In this document: one piece after another, positions 16,232-24,734 of the stretch
How positions within the stretch are numbered: the first letter of the stretch is position 1
How the letters are laid out: each line of letters begins with the position of its first letter
NCBI RefSeq assembly: GCF_041320665.1
Contig: NZ_CP166730.1
Span: 4,526,001 to 4,590,000, forward strand
Length of the DNA: 64,000 nt
Reading direction: 5' to 3'
DNA from: Comamonas sp. GB3 AK4-5
GTDB lineage: Bacteria > Pseudomonadota > Gammaproteobacteria > Burkholderiales > Burkholderiaceae_C
Made by a program: the position numbers and the translations under genes
Notes under the pieces: model-generated
What the model saw: the letters and a program-made list of their open reading frames with translations, nothing else
Told to the model about the DNA's origin: nothing
The model's database searches: none

Positions 16232-17528
16232 GATTGTTCTCCAAAGTGATGGAGGCCAGCGGCAGGCGTATGCTGACCTCGGCGCCGCCGTGCACGCGGT
16301 TGCCCGCCTGCACGCTGCCCCCCAGCGAGCGCACCACATTCACCACCAGGAACAGGCCCACGCCCCGGCCGGGGCGGCCCTTCTTGGTGGACTGATAGGG
16401 CTTGCCCAGCTTGGCCAGAATGGCCTGGTCAAAGCCCGGTCCGCGGTCGCGCACCACCAGCTCCAGCATGTCGCCTGTACGCTCCAGGTGCAGATGCACT
16501 TCCTGGGGCGAGGCCTCGTAGGCATTGTCCAGCACATTGCAAATCACCTGCTCCAGTGCGGTGTCCGAGAGAATGGGCACATCGCGTTCAAGCTGGTGGG
16601 TGAAGAAGAATTTCTGCGGCTCATGGTGTGACCGCCAGCGCTCCACCAGTTGCTCCAGAAAACGCAGCAAGGTGGTGGACTCCAACCCTGCGGCCCGGGT
16701 TTCACCGGCCGACAACAGCACGCCGTTGACGATGGCCTTGCAACGCAGCAGCTGTGCCTGCATCTCGGCCAGGTCGGCCATCAGGTCGGCATCGCCCCGC
16801 ACCTGGGGCATGCGCTGCCAGTCGCCCAAAATCACCGACATGGTGGCCAGCGGCGTGCCCAGCTCATGGGCCGCGCCGGTGGCCAGCAGGCCCATGCGCA
16901 CGATGTGCTCTTCCTCGCTGGCGCGCTGGCGCATATCGGCCAGGCGGCTGTCGCGCTGGCGCAAATTGGACACCACCTGGGTGATGAACACCACCATCAA
17001 CACCGTGGTCAGCGCAAAGCAGATCAACAAGCCTAGGGTGTAGAGATTGGGCAGGCCGCTGCCCAGTACCACCGGCAGCGGCCGGTAATAAAAGCTCAGC
17101 CCCACCACGCTCACCGCCGTGATGGCCACCATGGCCCAGGCATAGCGCGGGCGCAGCAGCACCGTGCCCAGAATGACCTGCAGCAAAAACAGATAGATAA
17201 AGGGGTTGTGGGCGCCACCGCTCCAATACAGCTGCAGCGTGAGGGCCGCCACATCGATCAGCAAGGCCACAAACAGCACCCTTGGCGTCACCGTGGCCGG
17301 GCGCCATTGCAGCCACCACCCATAGCCCAGATTGGTCAATGCCAGCGCCAGCGCCACCGCCATCATGGGCAGCATGGGCAGGGCGATGTCCATGCCCGAA
17401 TGCACCAGCGAGATAGTGATGACCTGACCCAGCACCGCCAGCCAGCGCAGCTGGATGAGCAAGCGCATGTTCTTGCGCTCGGTATTGCGCTCCACGCGGT
17501 GGGTCTGGGGGGTGGCGGTAAACAACAC
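16200..17528 (-). CDS. regB: redox sensor histidine kinase, RegB/PrrB family
   Basis: A membrane sensor kinase of 442 residues from a GTG at 17528; an ATG at 17468 is an alternative. About six hydrophobic helices fill residues 25-187. The fully conserved RegB box is seen as GGAHNPF (104-110), the proposed quinone site. The H-box HELGTPLATM starts at phosphoacceptor His221, and Cys263 matches the redox-active Cys of RegB. The ATP-binding domain follows with Asn, Asp-Arg-Gly-Pro-Gly and a G2 box. It senses respiratory chain redox state in relatives and phosphorylates RegA, here encoded by the overlapping next gene. It sits between regA and the SURF1-cyo cluster, which makes the oxidase a likely target. 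Confidence 0.93.
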   Translation of the reverse strand: MLFTATPQTHRVERNTERKNMRLLIQLRWLAVLGQVITISLVHSGMDIALPMLPMMAVALALALTNLGYGWWLQWRPATVTPRVLFVALLIDVAALTLQLYWSGGAHNPFIYLFLLQVILGTVLLRPRYAWAMVAITAVSVVGLSFYYRPLPVVLGSGLPNLYTLGLLICFALTTVLMVVFITQVVSNLRQRDSRLADMRQRASEEEHIVRMGLLATGAAHELGTPLATMSVILGDWQRMPQVRGDADLMADLAEMQAQLLRCKAIVNGVLLSAGETRAAGLESTTLLRFLEQLVERWRSHHEPQKFFFTHQLERDVPILSDTALEQVICNVLDNAYEASPQEVHLHLERTGDMLELVVRDRGPGFDQAILAKLGKPYQSTKKGRPGRGVGLFLVVNVVRSLGGSVQAGNRVHGGAEVSIRLPLASITLENNHGHPTPTAAG

Positions 17529-17586
17529 GCGGTGATTCTGCCCCGGTACGGTCTGCCCACAAGATCATGAGGTTTTGCGGGCCGCT

Positions 17587-17636
17587 GCCCCTCACCCTCT
17601 CCCCGGCCTATACCCTCCCCAAGGGGCGAGGGAGAA
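17587..17636. repeat. CCCTCACCCC-type hairpin repeat, copy C
   Basis: A unit with an insertion between CCCCTCACCCTC and GGGGCGAGGG, beyond element copy 4. Confidence 0.55.
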
Positions 17637-17682
17637 ATACCGGGGCCAGCCACCCCGTCGCATGCAGAGCCCTCTTTCGCCA

Positions 17683-17772
17683 GGGCTGCCGCGCAAGGGC
17701 CGCCCCGCCGCGCTGGCAGCGTCCCCCTCCGGCGAAGCCAGAGAGGGGGAAGCGGCGCAGCCGCTCAGGGGG
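17683..17772 (-). repeat. 3'-end element, copy 4 (SURF1 gene)
   Basis: It starts two bases after the stop. Hairpin one is AGCGGC/GCCGCT; the closing stem is GCTGCC/GGCAGC. Confidence 0.85.
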
Positions 17773-17774
17773 TG

Positions 17775-18566
17775 CTATTTCTTTCTTTCATGCCGCACCA
17801 CAATCCACGCGGCCAGCAGCACCATGGCGGCCAGGCCATACCAGGTGACGGCATAGACCAGATGGCTGTTGTGAAAGCGGATCACCGTCATGCCGTCCTT
17901 GGGCTCGCCCACGGCGGCAGCCTGCGCCTGCCCGGGCAGGCCGGCATCGACAAAAAACGGTGCCGTCTGCGCCAGGCCTGCCGCGGCCGTCATGGCGGCC
18001 ACGTCGCGGGCATGCCAGCGGCCTTCTTCCGGCGCGTTCTGGCGCAGAAAGCCGCCGCCTGGCTCGCTCAAGCGCAGCAAACCGGTCACGGTCTGGGGCT
18101 GGGCCGTGGTGTTGCTGCTGGCCAGCTCGCGCTGGAATTCCAGCCCTGTGGGCAGCCACAGGCGGCGCTGCTCGTTGGGGATAAAGCCGCGGTTGACCCA
18201 GACGGTAAAGCCCTCTTCGGTCCGCAGCGGCGTCATCACCCAAAAGCCACCGCCGTCTTCGGTCAGGGCCTGTGCCAGCAGTGTTTTGTCGTGCAGCCAG
18301 CGCCCCTGGGTCTGCACCGGCAGGTATTCGTAGCCGCTGGCATCCACCTGGGGCCACTGCGCCTCTCCCGGCAAGGCCACGGGCTGGGCATGCACGCGCT
18401 GGTCCACACGCTCCATCAGGTCCAGCTTCCAGGCACGGCGCTGCACCTGCCAGGTGCCCAGGCTGATGAAGCCAAGAAAAAGGGCGATGCCTACCACCGC
18501 AAGCACCGCCCTTCGCAGAATGGAAAAAGGGCGCCGGGGCGCCCCCTTTTGCTGCATGGAACGCAT
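17775..18566 (-). CDS. SURF1 family oxidase assembly protein
   Basis: A 263-residue membrane protein with one helix at each end (about 20-38 and 237-255) and a large periplasmic region between, the SURF1 plan. Conserved features seen are GTWQVQRRAWK after the first helix, WVNRGF in the middle and Val-Tyr-Ala-Val-Thr-Trp-Tyr at the second helix. SURF1 helps insert heme A into subunit I of terminal oxidases. The ATG at 18566 overlaps the cyoD stop by one base, so it belongs to the cyoABCD operon. The stop is followed at once by the 3'-end element at 17683-17772. Confidence 0.9.
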   Translation of the reverse strand: MRSMQQKGAPRRPFSILRRAVLAVVGIALFLGFISLGTWQVQRRAWKLDLMERVDQRVHAQPVALPGEAQWPQVDASGYEYLPVQTQGRWLHDKTLLAQALTEDGGGFWVMTPLRTEEGFTVWVNRGFIPNEQRRLWLPTGLEFQRELASSNTTAQPQTVTGLLRLSEPGGGFLRQNAPEEGRWHARDVAAMTAAAGLAQTAPFFVDAGLPGQAQAAAVGEPKDGMTVIRFHNSHLVYAVTWYGLAAMVLLAAWIVVRHERKK

Positions 18567-18973
18567 CAGCGCGCCACGGCGGTCTCTGCGGCCGATTGGG
18601 CTGCAGGCAGCATCACATGCTCGGGCATCATGTTGGCATTCATGTGGAACATGACCCACAGGGTGCCGGCAATGCCGATGGCCACGAAGATGATGGTGAA
18701 GATGGTGGACAGCAGCGTCCAGCCGCCCTGGATCTTGCCGTTCATGTGCAGGAAGTAGACCATGTGGACCACGATCTGCACCACGGCGAACAGGCCCAGC
18801 ACCATGGCCGCAGTGGCCCGGTCCTCGATGACGTTGTTCATGACCAGGTAGAACGGAATCACCGTCAGGATCACGGCCAGGATGAAGCCCTTGACGTAGT
18901 CGCCCATGGACACATGCAGGTCGTCATGTGCGTGGTGATCGCCGTGCTCGGCGTGAATATCGTGTGCGCTCAT
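18566..18973 (-). CDS. cyoD: cytochrome o-type ubiquinol oxidase subunit IV
   Basis: A 135-residue membrane subunit with three helices (about residues 28-46, 55-75 and 88-108). It matches CyoD in its GDYVKGFILAVILT start of helix one and HMVYFLHM in helix two. The N terminus is unusually rich in His and Asp. It starts directly after the cyoC stop and overlaps the SURF1 gene by one base. It is thought to aid copper site assembly in subunit I. Confidence 0.93.
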   Translation of the reverse strand: MSAHDIHAEHGDHHAHDDLHVSMGDYVKGFILAVILTVIPFYLVMNNVIEDRATAAMVLGLFAVVQIVVHMVYFLHMNGKIQGGWTLLSTIFTIIFVAIGIAGTLWVMFHMNANMMPEHVMLPAAQSAAETAVAR

Positions 18974-19606
18974 TTACAGCACCCCCATCAGATACACAAA
19001 GGTGAACACGCCCACCCAGACCACGTCCAAGAAGTGCCAGAACATGGACAGGCAGTTGATGCGGCGCACATTGGCCTCGATCAGGCCATGCTTCTTGATC
19101 TGAATCATCAGCGTGATCAGCCAGATCAAACCGAAGCTCACGTGCAGACCGTGGGTGCCCACCAGGGTGAAGAAGGCCGACAGAAAGGCGCTGCGCTGGG
19201 GCGTGGCACCGGCGTGGATCAAATGCTGGAACTCATAGAGCTCCACCGCCAGAAAGGCTGCGCCCAGCAGGCCGGTGATGGCCAGCCACAGCAAGGTGCC
19301 GTTGACGTTCTTCTTCTGCTTTTGCAGCATGGCAAAGCCGAAGGTGATGGAGGACATCAACAGGAAAGCCGTGTTGATGGCCACCAGCGACAGGTCGAAC
19401 AGTTCCTTGCCCGTGGGGCCTGCCGCATAGTTGCGGCCCAGCACACCATAGGTGGCGAACAGCCCGGCAAAGATCAGGCAGTCGCTCATCAGATAGAGCC
19501 AGAAGCCCAGCGAGGTGCCGTTCTCCGGATGCGGCTCGTGCGCGGGGTGGTACTCGCGCGTCGCCAGGGCGGCAGCGCCGCCAGCGTTGATATGTGTATT
19601 AGACAT
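18974..19606 (-). CDS. cyoC: cytochrome o-type ubiquinol oxidase subunit III
   Basis: A 210-residue oxidase subunit III with five membrane helices, as in CyoC, shorter than the seven-helix cytochrome c oxidase form. The segment [20 protein letters not shown] matches the conserved first helix, and [11 protein letters not shown] the later one. The ATG at 19606 overlaps the cyoB stop by eight bases. It lies in the cyoABCD-SURF1 operon. Confidence 0.94.
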   Translation of the reverse strand: MSNTHINAGGAAALATREYHPAHEPHPENGTSLGFWLYLMSDCLIFAGLFATYGVLGRNYAAGPTGKELFDLSLVAINTAFLLMSSITFGFAMLQKQKKNVNGTLLWLAITGLLGAAFLAVELYEFQHLIHAGATPQRSAFLSAFFTLVGTHGLHVSFGLIWLITLMIQIKKHGLIEANVRRINCLSMFWHFLDVVWVGVFTFVYLMGVL

Positions 19607-21605
19607 GGGCTGCTGCAAGTTGCTTGGTGCGTGCGTCTTCCGTGGCGGCCACGTCGGCTGCCGGGATGTAGTAGTCACGCTTGTAGTTGAAGGTGTGGAT
19701 GATCGAAGCCAGAACAACGGCCGCGAACGACACGCCAGCCAGCCACCAGATGTGCCAGATCAGCGCAAAGCCCAACACCAGGGACAGGCCGGAGATCACC
19801 ACGCCAGCGCCGGTATTGGCAGGCATGTGGACCGCCTGGAAGCCGGTCAGCGGACGCTGGTAGCCGTGCTTCTTCATGTCCCACCAGGCATCGATTTCAT
19901 GCACCACGGGGGTGAAGGCGAAGTTGTACTGGGGAGGAGGCGAGGAAGTCGCCCACTCCAGCGTACGGCCTTCCCATGGGTCGCCGGTTTCGTCGCGCAG
20001 CTGGTCGCGCTTGATGTAGCTGACCACCAGTTGCAGGATGAAGCAGCCGATGCCGGCAGCGATCAGTGCAGCACCGCAGGCAGCGATGATGAACCAGATC
20101 TGCAGCGAGGGATCGTCAAAGTGGTTGGCACGGCGTGTCACGCCCATCAGGCCCAGGATGTACAGCGGGGTGAAGGCCACCCAGAAGCCCACCAGCCAGA
20201 ACCAGAAGCAGCACTTGCCCCAGAACTCATCGAGCTTGTAGCCGAAGGCCTTGGGATACCAGTAGTTGATGGCGGCAAACACGCCAAACACCACGCCGCC
20301 GATGATCACGTTGTGGAAGTGGGCGATCAGGAACAGCGAGTTGTGCAGCACAAAGTCGGCAGGCGGCACGGCCAGCAACACACCGGTCATGCCACCGATG
20401 GCGAAGGTGACCATAAAGCCCACGGTCCACATCATGGGCACGGTGAAGCGAATGCGCCCCTTGTACATGGTGAACAGCCAGTTGAAGATCTTCGCCCCCG
20501 TGGGGATGGAGATGATCATGGTGGTGATACCGAAGAAGGTATTCACGCTGGCGCCCGAGCCCATGGTGAAGAAGTGGTGCAGCCACACCAGGTAGGACAG
20601 CACGGTGATACACACCGTGGCATACACCATGGAGGTGTAGCCGAACAGACGCTTGCGCGAGAACGTGGACACGATTTCCGAGAACACGCCAAAGCAAGGC
20701 AGGATCAGGATGTAGACCTCGGGGTGGCCCCAGATCCAGATCAGGTTCACGTACAACATGGCGTTGCCGCCGAAGTCGTTCGAGAAGAAATGCGTGCCTA
20801 CGTAGCGATCCAGGGACATCAGCACCAGGGCTGCGGTCAACATGGGGAAGGACGCCACGATCAGGGCGTTGGTGCACAGGGCGGTCCAGGTGAAGACGGG
20901 CATCTTCATCATGTTCATGCCGGGTGCGCGCATCTTGATGATGGTGACAATCAGGTTGATACCCGACAGCGTCGTGCCCACCCCCGCGATCTGCAGCGCC
21001 CAGATGTAGTAGTCCAGACCCGTGCTGCCGCTTTGGTTGCCCAGATTGGACAAGGCCAGCCAGCCCGAGGTGGAGAACTCACCCAGGAACAGGGAGATCA
21101 TCACCAGCACAGCGCCGGCGGTGGTCATCCAGAAGCTGAAGTTGTTCAGGAACGGGAAGGACACGTCGCGCGCACCGATTTGCAGCGGCACCACGTAGTT
21201 CATCAGACCGGTCACAAAGGGCATGGCCACGAAGAAGATCATGATCACGCCGTGGGCGGTGAAGATCTGGTCGTAGTGGTGCGGGGGCAGATAGCCCAGG
21301 TTGTCACCAAAGGCCATGGCCTGCTGCAGGCGCATCATCACCGCGTCGGCAAAGCCGCGCAGCAGCATGACCACACCCAGGATCATGTACATGATGCCGA
21401 TCTTCTTGTGGTCGATCGTGCAGATCCAGTCACGCCACAGCGGTCCCCACAGGCGGAACTTGGTCAGCGCGGCCATGACGACCATGCCGCCCAGCACCAC
21501 AGCAATAAAAGTCCATAGCACGATGGGCTCATGCGCCATCGGTACGGCGTCCCAGCTGATCCGCCCGATGAGCGGATCGTTGGGCAAGGTTGTATTTCCA
21601 GACAT
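19599..21605 (-). CDS. cyoB: cytochrome o-type ubiquinol oxidase subunit I
   Basis: The catalytic heme-copper subunit, 668 residues with about 15 helices. It carries the low-spin heme and quinol-site region [10 protein letters not shown] and the [10 protein letters not shown] helix, the Cu-B/Tyr motif [11 protein letters not shown], the His pair in WLHHFFTMG, and the heme ligand region [10 protein letters not shown]. The protein pumps protons while reducing oxygen with quinol. Heme o is usual in E. coli, but acetic acid bacteria use heme A in the same polypeptide type. The ctaA and SURF1 genes nearby make that possible here. Sixty bases separate it from cyoA. Confidence 0.96.
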   Translation of the reverse strand: MSGNTTLPNDPLIGRISWDAVPMAHEPIVLWTFIAVVLGGMVVMAALTKFRLWGPLWRDWICTIDHKKIGIMYMILGVVMLLRGFADAVMMRLQQAMAFGDNLGYLPPHHYDQIFTAHGVIMIFFVAMPFVTGLMNYVVPLQIGARDVSFPFLNNFSFWMTTAGAVLVMISLFLGEFSTSGWLALSNLGNQSGSTGLDYYIWALQIAGVGTTLSGINLIVTIIKMRAPGMNMMKMPVFTWTALCTNALIVASFPMLTAALVLMSLDRYVGTHFFSNDFGGNAMLYVNLIWIWGHPEVYILILPCFGVFSEIVSTFSRKRLFGYTSMVYATVCITVLSYLVWLHHFFTMGSGASVNTFFGITTMIISIPTGAKIFNWLFTMYKGRIRFTVPMMWTVGFMVTFAIGGMTGVLLAVPPADFVLHNSLFLIAHFHNVIIGGVVFGVFAAINYWYPKAFGYKLDEFWGKCCFWFWLVGFWVAFTPLYILGLMGVTRRANHFDDPSLQIWFIIAACGAALIAAGIGCFILQLVVSYIKRDQLRDETGDPWEGRTLEWATSSPPPQYNFAFTPVVHEIDAWWDMKKHGYQRPLTGFQAVHMPANTGAGVVISGLSLVLGFALIWHIWWLAGVSFAAVVLASIIHTFNYKRDYYIPAADVAATEDARTKQLAAAHV

Positions 21606-21665
21606 ATCGAGTCTCTTGCTAAGTGGCAGCGGCCCCGCTTGGTGCAGAGCCTGTGCCGTCAATGC

Positions 21666-22712
21666 TTACTGCTGTGTCACAGCGCCCGGCTGGGCTTGCT
21701 GTTCCAGGAAGGCCACCACGCTGTCGGCGTTTTGCACCGTGCACACGTCGTCCGGCAGGTTCAGGCCGGCCGCTTTCATGTAGGCAGCGCCACCAGCGGC
21801 GTCGATGGCCATCATGTGGTGCATGCACATCTGACCGTCTTCCACGCAACGGTTCAGCACCTTGTCGTACAGGCCCTCTTCCACGGAAGAGAAGCGCGCC
21901 ACAGGGTTGCGCTCGCTGGGCTGTGCCAGTGCCTGGTAGGCCTCGCGGGTCAGCGCCTGGCCTTCGCTCTTGGCCTTGGCCACCCAGGCGTCAAAGCCTT
22001 CGTTGCTCAGGCCATGGAACTTGAAGGTCATGCCCGAGAAGCCCGAACCGCTGTAGTGCGAGGACATGCCCTTGAAGACACCTTCCTTGTTGATGACGGC
22101 GTTCAGCTCGGTCTGCATACCGGGCATGGCATAGATCATGCCGGCCAGATCAGGCACGTAGAACGCATTCATGGTGTGCGTGGCCGTGAGCTTGAAGTGG
22201 ATGGGACGGTCCACCGGCGCAGCCAGCTCGTTCACCGTGGCAATACCTTGCTCGGGCAGGAAGAACAGCCACTTCCAGTCCATGGCCACCACCTGCACTT
22301 CCAGGGGCTTGATTTCAGGCGGCAAGGCCTTAGATGCAGAGACACGGTCCAGCGGGCGATAGGGGTCGAGCTTGTGGGTGCTGATCCAGGTCAGCGCACC
22401 CAGGGCGATGATGATGATCAGCGGCACGCTCCAGATCACCAGCTCCAGGGCGGTGGAGTGGTGCCACTCGGGATCGTATTCGGCCTCGGTGTTCGACTGG
22501 CGATATTTCCAGGCGAACAACAGCGTCAACAAGATCACCGGCACGATGATGATCAACATCAGCAGGGTGGCAGTCACCACCAGCTGGCCCTGCTGGGCTG
22601 CGATGTCACCTGCTGGATTGAGAACGACAACCTTGCTGCAGCCCGTAAGACTGGCTATCAAGGCGGCCGCTGCGAGCCACGCGGGCCCGCGGATTTCCTT
22701 GGATTGAAACAT
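21666..22712 (-). CDS. cyoA: cytochrome o-type ubiquinol oxidase subunit II
   Basis: A 348-residue lipoprotein subunit. The signal sequence ends in the lipobox LIASLTGC, and two helices follow (about 38-60 and 80-100). A periplasmic cupredoxin domain comes next, with FYVPDLAGMIYAMPGM. The Cu-A Cys ligands are absent, and the region YSGSGFSGM matches CyoA, so this is a quinol and not a cytochrome c oxidase. It is the first gene of the operon. The upstream region holds a palindrome at 22801-22815 shared with the ctaA region. Confidence 0.95.
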   Translation of the reverse strand: MFQSKEIRGPAWLAAAALIASLTGCSKVVVLNPAGDIAAQQGQLVVTATLLMLIIIVPVILLTLLFAWKYRQSNTEAEYDPEWHHSTALELVIWSVPLIIIIALGALTWISTHKLDPYRPLDRVSASKALPPEIKPLEVQVVAMDWKWLFFLPEQGIATVNELAAPVDRPIHFKLTATHTMNAFYVPDLAGMIYAMPGMQTELNAVINKEGVFKGMSSHYSGSGFSGMTFKFHGLSNEGFDAWVAKAKSEGQALTREAYQALAQPSERNPVARFSSVEEGLYDKVLNRCVEDGQMCMHHMMAIDAAGGAAYMKAAGLNLPDDVCTVQNADSVVAFLEQQAQPGAVTQQ

Positions 22713-22800
22713 GCTATAGACGCGAAAAGACACGCACAGGCGGATGCCGGTGCGGATTACAAGAGGTTGCGAATTTACTTCGATCAAGCTTTGTGACGAT

Positions 22801-22815
22801 TGGACATTTTGTCCA
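22801..22815. promoter_or_regulatory. palindrome TGGACA-N3-TGTCCA (copy 2)
   Basis: A perfect 6-bp inverted repeat with a 3-base spacer lies 89 bases upstream of the cyoA start. It is identical in arms and spacing to the site at 12930-12944 before ctaA, and four bases after the second arm are also similar. This is a candidate operator for the oxidase operon. Confidence 0.55.
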
Positions 22816-23043
22816 CCAGCCTCCTGCCTCAAGTCATTGCAAGCTTTACGCATATCCGCTAGGCATGTTTTGAAAAATAAAAAACACGCATAAGCATTTG
22901 TTTTTACACAGATTTTTATGCAACAAGCTGTTTGTGAATCTTAAAAAAATACATACCCAACAGCCTCGCAGCCGCAGCGAAGTGCGGACTAACCCTGTGC
23001 ACCTGCGGGTCTTGAGCGCCCCCGCCCAGCCCTTTCCACGGTC

Positions 23044-23057
23044 TTGACCCCCATCAA
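23044..23057. promoter_or_regulatory. FNR/Anr-type box, TTGAC-N4-ATCAA
   Basis: It differs from the FNR consensus TTGAT-N4-ATCAA at one position. It lies 110 bases upstream of the MFS start and about 330 bases from cyoA. It could adjust either gene to oxygen supply. An accidental match is possible. Confidence 0.4.
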
Positions 23058-23166
23058 GATCGGGAACTTCCCGTACAAAACCACTTCACAGCCACTTCCC
23101 CGATTGCGGCCATGGGCACATGGGCGTAGAACGGGTGCACACCTTAGTCTCAGAGGAGTGCGCGGC

Positions 23167-24516
23167 ATGAGTGGCATCGCTTATTCAAACACTGGGTCTG
23201 CTGGCGGTTTTCACGCATCGGAATCGCTGTCCAGCAGCGACACCCATGAAACCGCCTCTCCGGGCGAGATCGCGGCCGGCGTCATCATCGGGCGTTCGTC
23301 GGAGTATTTCGACTTCTTCGTCTTCGGCATCGCCTGCGTGCTGGTCTTTCCCCATGTGTTCTTCCCTTATCTGACGCTGCTGAACGGCATGCTGGCCTCG
23401 TTTGCCATGTTTGCCGTGGCCTTTGTCGCGCGCCCCATAGGCACGGCCGTCTCCATGGCCATACAGCGCCGCTGGGGTCGGGCCACCAAGCTCACACTGG
23501 CGCTGCTGATGCTGGGCTCGGCCACCGTGGGCATTGCCCTGTTGCCCGGTTATGGCGAGTTGGGCCACTACGCCATCTGGCTGCTGGTGCTGTTTCGCGT
23601 GCTGCAGGGACTGGCCCTGGGCGGCTCCTGGGATGGCCTGCCCTCGCTGCTGGCCCTGAGCGCCCCGCCCGAAAAACGCGGCTGGTATTCCATGCTGGGC
23701 CAGCTTGGCGCCCCGCTGGGCTTTGTGGTGGCGGCGGCCCTTTTTGCTTATCTGTACGGCGCCCTCAGCCATGAGGAATTTGTGGAGTGGGGCTGGCGCT
23801 TTCCCTTCTGCGTAGCATTTGCCATCAATGTCGTGGCACTGTTTGCCCGCCTGCGCCTGGTGGCGAGCCAAGACTATGAACGCATGCTGGAGGCGCTGGA
23901 GCTGGAGCCCGCTCCTGCCCTGGAACTGGCGCGCAGCGGCGAGGGCCGCAATGTGCTGCTGGGCGCGCTGGCAGCCCTGGCCAGCTTTGCACTGTTCCAC
24001 CTGGTCACGGTGTTCCCCCTGTCGTGGATGACCATGTTCGGCGTGGACAGCGTCACCAGCATTCTGTGGATGCAGGTGCTGGGCGCCCTGCTGGCCGCAG
24101 CGGCCATCGTGCTGTCGGGCAAGATCGCCGACCGCTTTGGTCGCCGCAACACCCTGGGCACCATGGCCGTGCTGATAGGTCTGTTCAGCCTGGCCACCCC
24201 CTTCCTGCTGGATGGCGGCAGCGCCGGGCAGAACACCTTCATTTTGCTGGGCTTTGTGCTGCTGGGCCTGTCCTACGGCCAGTCCTCGGGCACGGTGACG
24301 GCCAACTTCTCACGTCGCCTGCGCTATGTGGGCGCGGCCTACTCGTCCGATCTGGCCTGGCTGCTGGGCGCGGCCTTTGCCCCCCTGGTGGCCCTGGGCC
24401 TGTCGGCCCGCTTCGGCCCGGTGGCCGTGGGCCTGTACCTGCTGTCGGGCGCCATCAGCACCTTGGCCGCACTGGGCATCAACCGCGCCATAGAAGCCAA
24501 AGGAAGTGACAATTAG
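23167..24516 (+). CDS. MFS transporter, metabolite:proton symporter type
   Basis: A 449-residue major facilitator with about 12 helices. After a hydrophilic N terminus of some 35 residues comes the first helix region SSEYFDFFVFG, the form usual in the metabolite:H+ symporter group (ShiA, KgtP, ProP relatives). The signature loop appears as RPIGTAVSMAIQRRWGR and, in the second half, Lys-Ile-Ala-Asp-Arg-Phe-Gly-Arg-Arg. A small organic acid or amino acid is the likely substrate, but I cannot say which. The ATG at 23167 has AGAGGAG eight bases upstream. It may be under FNR-type control. Confidence 0.85.
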   Translation: MSGIAYSNTGSAGGFHASESLSSSDTHETASPGEIAAGVIIGRSSEYFDFFVFGIACVLVFPHVFFPYLTLLNGMLASFAMFAVAFVARPIGTAVSMAIQRRWGRATKLTLALLMLGSATVGIALLPGYGELGHYAIWLLVLFRVLQGLALGGSWDGLPSLLALSAPPEKRGWYSMLGQLGAPLGFVVAAALFAYLYGALSHEEFVEWGWRFPFCVAFAINVVALFARLRLVASQDYERMLEALELEPAPALELARSGEGRNVLLGALAALASFALFHLVTVFPLSWMTMFGVDSVTSILWMQVLGALLAAAAIVLSGKIADRFGRRNTLGTMAVLIGLFSLATPFLLDGGSAGQNTFILLGFVLLGLSYGQSSGTVTANFSRRLRYVGAAYSSDLAWLLGAAFAPLVALGLSARFGPVAVGLYLLSGAISTLAALGINRAIEAKGSDN

Positions 24517-24594
24517 CTCCCCCTGAGTCGCCTGCGGCGCCTTCCCCCAGGGGACGGCATCATCGCTGCGGGGCGGCCCTTGCTTGATGCCCCT
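24517..24594 (+). repeat. 3'-end element, copy 5 (MFS gene)
   Basis: A short form that begins at the base after the stop. The middle hairpin is reduced to CCCCCAGGGG. The closing stem is GGCATC/GATGCC, a paired variant. Confidence 0.8.
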
Positions 24595-24734
24595 GACTTG
24601 GATCGCGCCAGTTTTTTGCGACCTGGGTAAACCCGACGCTACAGGAGCACATAAATTCCCATGGGCACGCATTGCCCAAAAAACGGCAGGCAGCAGGCGC
24701 TGAGTTTTGAGGCAGCATTGAACAATGCAGGGGG

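Larger units (their letters stand above)
22713..23166. other. 454-base divergent control region between cyoA and an MFS gene
   Basis: The interval is AT-rich in its middle (22860-22960), unlike the surroundings, and must hold the cyo promoter. It contains a palindrome at 22801-22815 and an FNR-type site at 23044-23057. A good ribosome site (AGAGGAG at 23152-23158) precedes the MFS gene. No gene is seen in it. Confidence 0.55.
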
